The notes beneath the pieces are model-generated. The model ran no database searches, was not told where the DNA came from, and worked only from the letters and a program-made list of their open reading frames with translations. A stretch of 9,886 bases of DNA from Caldilineaceae bacterium (GTDB lineage Bacteria > Chloroflexota > Anaerolineae > Caldilineales > Caldilineaceae), in NCBI GenBank assembly GCA_028819675.1, contig JAPPKT010000381.1, positions 1 through 9,886 on the forward strand, written 5' to 3'. Positions within the stretch are counted from its first letter, which is position 1. Each line of letters starts with the position of its first letter. This document shows positions 7,378-9,886 of this stretch, piece after piece. A program made the translations under genes and the position numbers.

Positions 7378-8391
7378 ATGGACCGCAGTCACTATCGCAC
7401 TCTTGGACGAACCGGATTATCGGTCTCTCCGATCGCCTTGGGCACCGTAGAACTGGGGATGGACTACGGAATCCCGGTCCCCGGTCAATACGGCCGCCCC
7501 TCCTCGTCCGCCGCCGAACGCCTGGTGGGTGCGGCGTTGGACGGTGGCATCAATTTCATCGACACCGCCCAGGCCTATGGAAACAGCGAAGCGGTCCTGG
7601 GCCGTGCCCTGCGCGGCCGCCGCAAACGGGTCGTGTTGGCCACCAAAGCCACTGTGCAAGCTGATGGCAGAACGTTGCGCGGCCAGGCCCTGCGCCGCGC
7701 CATGCTGTCTGGCCTTGAGAACAGTCTCCGCTCGCTGAGAACCGACTACGTTGACATCTGGCAGATCCATAACGTCGACGCCGACCTGCTCGACCAGGCC
7801 GACCTCGTTGCCGAGATATTCTCAGAAGCACGCGCCAGCGGCATGATTCTCTGGCGCGGCGGCTCCTTTTACGGCCCCGATCTGCCCCTCGCCGCGCTCG
7901 GTCTGGAGCTGTTTGACGCGATTCAGGTCACCTATTCGCTCTTCGACCAGCGCCTGGCAACCAGAGTCTTTCCCGCGGCCAGAAGGAAAGGTGTAGGCAT
8001 AATGGTGCGCTCAGTACTGCTCCAGGGCGTCCTGACCGAACGCGCCGACTATCTGCCCGACTGGCTCGAACCCTTGAAAGCGCGCTCCAGGCGGTTTCGC
8101 CAGCTCGTTGCCAATGCCGGCAGCAATCGCCGGCACGCAACCGCCCGTGGCTTCACGCCTGCACAGGCGGCCATCGCCTTTGCACTGGCCGAACCGCTAA
8201 TCGGGTCTGTGCTCGTCGGTATGCGCACCGAGGCCGAGCTCGAAGAGAATCTGGAGGCAGCAAGCGCGACGCTCTCCCCCGACCTGCTCCACGAACTGCG
8301 CCAGCTACGAATCGACGATCCCAAACTGCTCAACCCGAGTTACTGGCAAGCCGACCTCGAGGCCGCAGCCAAGAGGATGCGACAGATTTGA
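7378..8391 (+). CDS. Aldo/keto reductase, first of two
   Basis: The 337-residue TIM-barrel NAD(P)-dependent oxidoreductase carries the complete catalytic tetrad: Asp 62 (FIDTAQAYG), Tyr 67, Lys 90 (LATKATV) and His 131 (WQIHNVD). The beginning, FRxLGRTGLxVSxIALGT-like, and the end, SVLVGMRTEAELEENLEAA (277-295), are typical and bind the cofactor. The stretch after the His differs from the common form: where most members read 'GKIRYIGVSN', this one reads ASGMILWRGGSFYG (153-166). The frame is open back to a TTG at 7336, but ATG 7378 starts exactly where the family normally begins, with a weak GGA at 7367-7369 as ribosome-binding site. It follows the ferritin-like gene by 46 bases. It probably reduces an aldehyde or ketone, or oxidises a sugar, in the same pathway; the substrate is unknown. 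Confidence 0.9.
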   Translation: MDRSHYRTLGRTGLSVSPIALGTVELGMDYGIPVPGQYGRPSSSAAERLVGAALDGGINFIDTAQAYGNSEAVLGRALRGRRKRVVLATKATVQADGRTLRGQALRRAMLSGLENSLRSLRTDYVDIWQIHNVDADLLDQADLVAEIFSEARASGMILWRGGSFYGPDLPLAALGLELFDAIQVTYSLFDQRLATRVFPAARRKGVGIMVRSVLLQGVLTERADYLPDWLEPLKARSRRFRQLVANAGSNRRHATARGFTPAQAAIAFALAEPLIGSVLVGMRTEAELEENLEAASATLSPDLLHELRQLRIDDPKLLNPSYWQADLEAAAKRMRQI

Positions 8392-8512
8392 ACTCGGAAA
8401 GCTTCATGATCGATGGCAGACAGTTCGGGCGGCGAGCGCGCCAGTCCGGGACCGGCAGCAAGCGAATCCGAGACAGAACGTAACCACTCAGGAATGTAGG
8501 GAGGTATAGAAG
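8392..8512. other. Longest internal gap (121 bases)
   Basis: I see no hairpin followed by a T-run, no clear promoter and no small gene here. It ends with GGGAGG at 8499-8504, eight bases before the next start. A separate transcription start for the last two genes is possible but not shown. Confidence 0.4.
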
Positions 8513-9424
8513 ATGGAATTTCGCCAGTTGGGTAACTCCGAACTCAACGTCAGTTCAATCGGCTTGGGCAGTGTGACCTTCGGCCGCGAAATCGACGCCG
8601 AAACGTCCTTTTCGATTCTCGACTACGCCATGGACAAGGATATCAACCTGATCGACACCGCCGAAGTCTATTCCGCAGGAGGCTCCGAAAAGGTACTGGG
8701 CCAGTGGCTCTCCCGCGGCAGTAACCGCCAGAAAGTCGTGTTGGCAACCAAAATCGCGCCGCCACTGGGCCGGGAACGTGTCCTGCAGTTCGCCGACGAT
8801 AGCCTGCGCCGGCTGCAGACCGACGTCATCGATCTCTACCAGCTCCACGCTTACGACGACGGCACGCCTTTCGAGGAAACGCTGGATGCTCTCAATACGC
8901 TTGTGGAGCAGGGCAAGGTACGCTACGTCGGAAGCAGCAATTTCGCCTCGTGGCAGCTTTGCAAGGCGCTTTGGATTGCCGATGTGAATGGCTGGGCGCC
9001 CATGGTATCTGTTCAGCCCAACTACAACGTTGCCATCCGTGATATTGAGGCCGAAGTGCTGCCATTCTGTGCTGACCACAACATCGGCGTGATCTCCTAC
9101 AGCCCGCTTGGCGCCGGCTTTCTCACTGGCAAGTACACCAAAACCTGGACCGCGCCCGAGGGCACCCGCTTCGATGTCATGCCCGACCACTGGGATATCT
9201 ACGAAAACGACGCCTCCATGCGCCGCATGGAGGGCTTGCGGGAGGTGGCTGCGGATACGGGCATTTCGATGGTACAGCTTGCGTTGGCCTGGGTAATCGG
9301 TCAGCCCGGAGTCACCTCAGTCCTGATCGGATGCCGCAGCAAGTCCCACGTTGATCAGGCCTTCCAGGCCGAAGAAATGGGGCTGACGCAGGAACTGCGC
9401 GACAGGATCAATGCGCTCGGCTAA
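8513..9424 (+). CDS. Aldo/keto reductase, second of two
   Basis: This 303-residue aldo/keto reductase has the tetrad Asp 48 (LIDTAEVY), Tyr 53, Lys 80 (LATKIAP) and His 112 (YQLHAYD). Unlike its neighbour it keeps the standard strand VRYVGSSNF (136-144), the ISYSPLGAGFLTGKY block (194-208) and a cofactor-binding LIGCRSKSHVDQ ending (271-282). It resembles the broad YghZ/YajO/Tas-like group of reductases. The start is well supported by GGGAGG at 8499-8504. Beyond shared family landmarks it is not close to the preceding reductase, so the pair looks like two recruited enzymes with different substrates rather than a recent tandem duplication. It precedes the Gfo/Idh gene by 68 bases. Confidence 0.92.
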   Translation: MEFRQLGNSELNVSSIGLGSVTFGREIDAETSFSILDYAMDKDINLIDTAEVYSAGGSEKVLGQWLSRGSNRQKVVLATKIAPPLGRERVLQFADDSLRRLQTDVIDLYQLHAYDDGTPFEETLDALNTLVEQGKVRYVGSSNFASWQLCKALWIADVNGWAPMVSVQPNYNVAIRDIEAEVLPFCADHNIGVISYSPLGAGFLTGKYTKTWTAPEGTRFDVMPDHWDIYENDASMRRMEGLREVAADTGISMVQLALAWVIGQPGVTSVLIGCRSKSHVDQAFQAEEMGLTQELRDRINALG

Positions 9425-9492
9425 CCGCAAGACCTTACCGAATAACCTGGCAAAACGCTACCTGAGCAACATTTCACTGGGGGAAGGAAACA

Positions 9493-9886
9493 ATGAAAAC
9501 TTACCGCGCTGCTGTAATCGGTTGCAGTCGCATGGGCGGCTTCATCGACAACGAAGTGGTCGGCTATTCTAGGATCGCGCTGCCCTACTCACACGCCGCC
9601 GGCTACACGACCTGCGACCGTACCGACCTCGTCGCCTGCGCCGACCTCCGCACCGACGTAATGGCCGAATTCGGCAAACTGCACGGTGTGCCCCCGGCAG
9701 GCCAGTACACCGACTACCGCGAGATGCTCGCCAAAGAGGACCTGGACATCGTCAGCGTAGCCACACAACCGGAGCCGCGCGCCGCCATCGTCGTTGACTG
9801 CGCCGACAGCGGCGTCAAAGCGATCTATGCAGAAAAAGCAATGGCCGCCTCAATGGCCGACGCCGACGCCATGGTCGAAGCGGTCG
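9493..9886 (+). CDS. Gfo/Idh/MocA family oxidoreductase, N-terminal part (runs off the window)
   Basis: Only the first 131 codons are present. They form a Rossmann NAD(P)-binding domain: strand AAVIG (6-10), glycine turn GCSRMGG (10-16), acidic end of strand 2 in VACADLR (47-53), the DIVSVAT strand (85-91) after REMLAKEDLD, and YAEKAMAAS at 112-120 with the conserved Glu 114-Lys 115 pair whose Lys is catalytic in the family. Members oxidise or reduce sugars, inositols and related compounds. The first glycine turn lacks the usual middle Gly (GCSRMG instead of GxGxxG), which is tolerated in some members, and the normal EKP is EKA. AAGGA at 9484-9488 stands four bases before ATG 9493. The C-terminal substrate-binding domain is outside the window, so the substrate cannot be guessed. 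Confidence 0.88.
   Translation, partial: MKTYRAAVIGCSRMGGFIDNEVVGYSRIALPYSHAAGYTTCDRTDLVACADLRTDVMAEFGKLHGVPPAGQYTDYREMLAKEDLDIVSVATQPEPRAAIVVDCADSGVKAIYAEKAMAASMADADAMVEAV

Noticed and set aside
8555..9190. 211-codon open frame on the minus strand
   Set aside because: It is a shadow of the second aldo/keto reductase, which has its full catalytic tetrad and a good ribosome-binding site.

Overview
The window is one co-directional stretch of GC-rich bacterial DNA, with nine protein-coding genes, all on the + strand. Codons end mostly in C or G (GCC, GTC, CTC, CGC, GAC), ribosome-binding sites are of the ordinary AGGAGG type, and gaps are short (11 to 121 bases). This codon style and mix of families is common in uncultured environmental lineages such as Chloroflexota or Latescibacterota-like bacteria. 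That placement is an impression only; the sequence contains no rRNA, tRNA or marker gene to fix it. I see no tRNA, rRNA, CRISPR, transposase or phage gene.

Layout. Bases 1-485 hold no convincing gene and probably include the control region for what follows. Genes in order: a BNR/Asp-box sialidase-fold protein (486-1658), an HpcH/HpaI-type class II aldolase (1727-2506), a medium-chain dehydrogenase lacking its zinc ligands (2555-3586), a class III PLP aminotransferase related to glutamate-1-semialdehyde aminomutase (3643-4995), an amidohydrolase-2 type TIM-barrel metallohydrolase (5050-6108), an internally duplicated ferritin-like diiron protein (6120-7331), two aldo/keto reductases (7378-8391 and 8513-9424), and the first 131 codons of a Gfo/Idh/MocA oxidoreductase that runs off the window (9493-9886).

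How they may work together. The first seven genes have gaps of 68 bases or less and no visible terminator, so they look like one operon. The last two follow after gaps of 121 and 68 bases and may be co-transcribed. The set (one C-C lyase, one transaminase, one metallohydrolase, one possible diiron enzyme, three or four NAD(P)-linked oxidoreductases and a sialidase-fold protein) fits breakdown or remodelling of a small polar substrate, most likely a sugar acid or amino-sugar derivative. I do not recognise it as any named pathway. No transporter, regulator or kinase is present in the window. The combination is the most interesting thing here, with the duplicated ferritin-like protein, encoded 11 bases after the metallohydrolase, as its least explained member.
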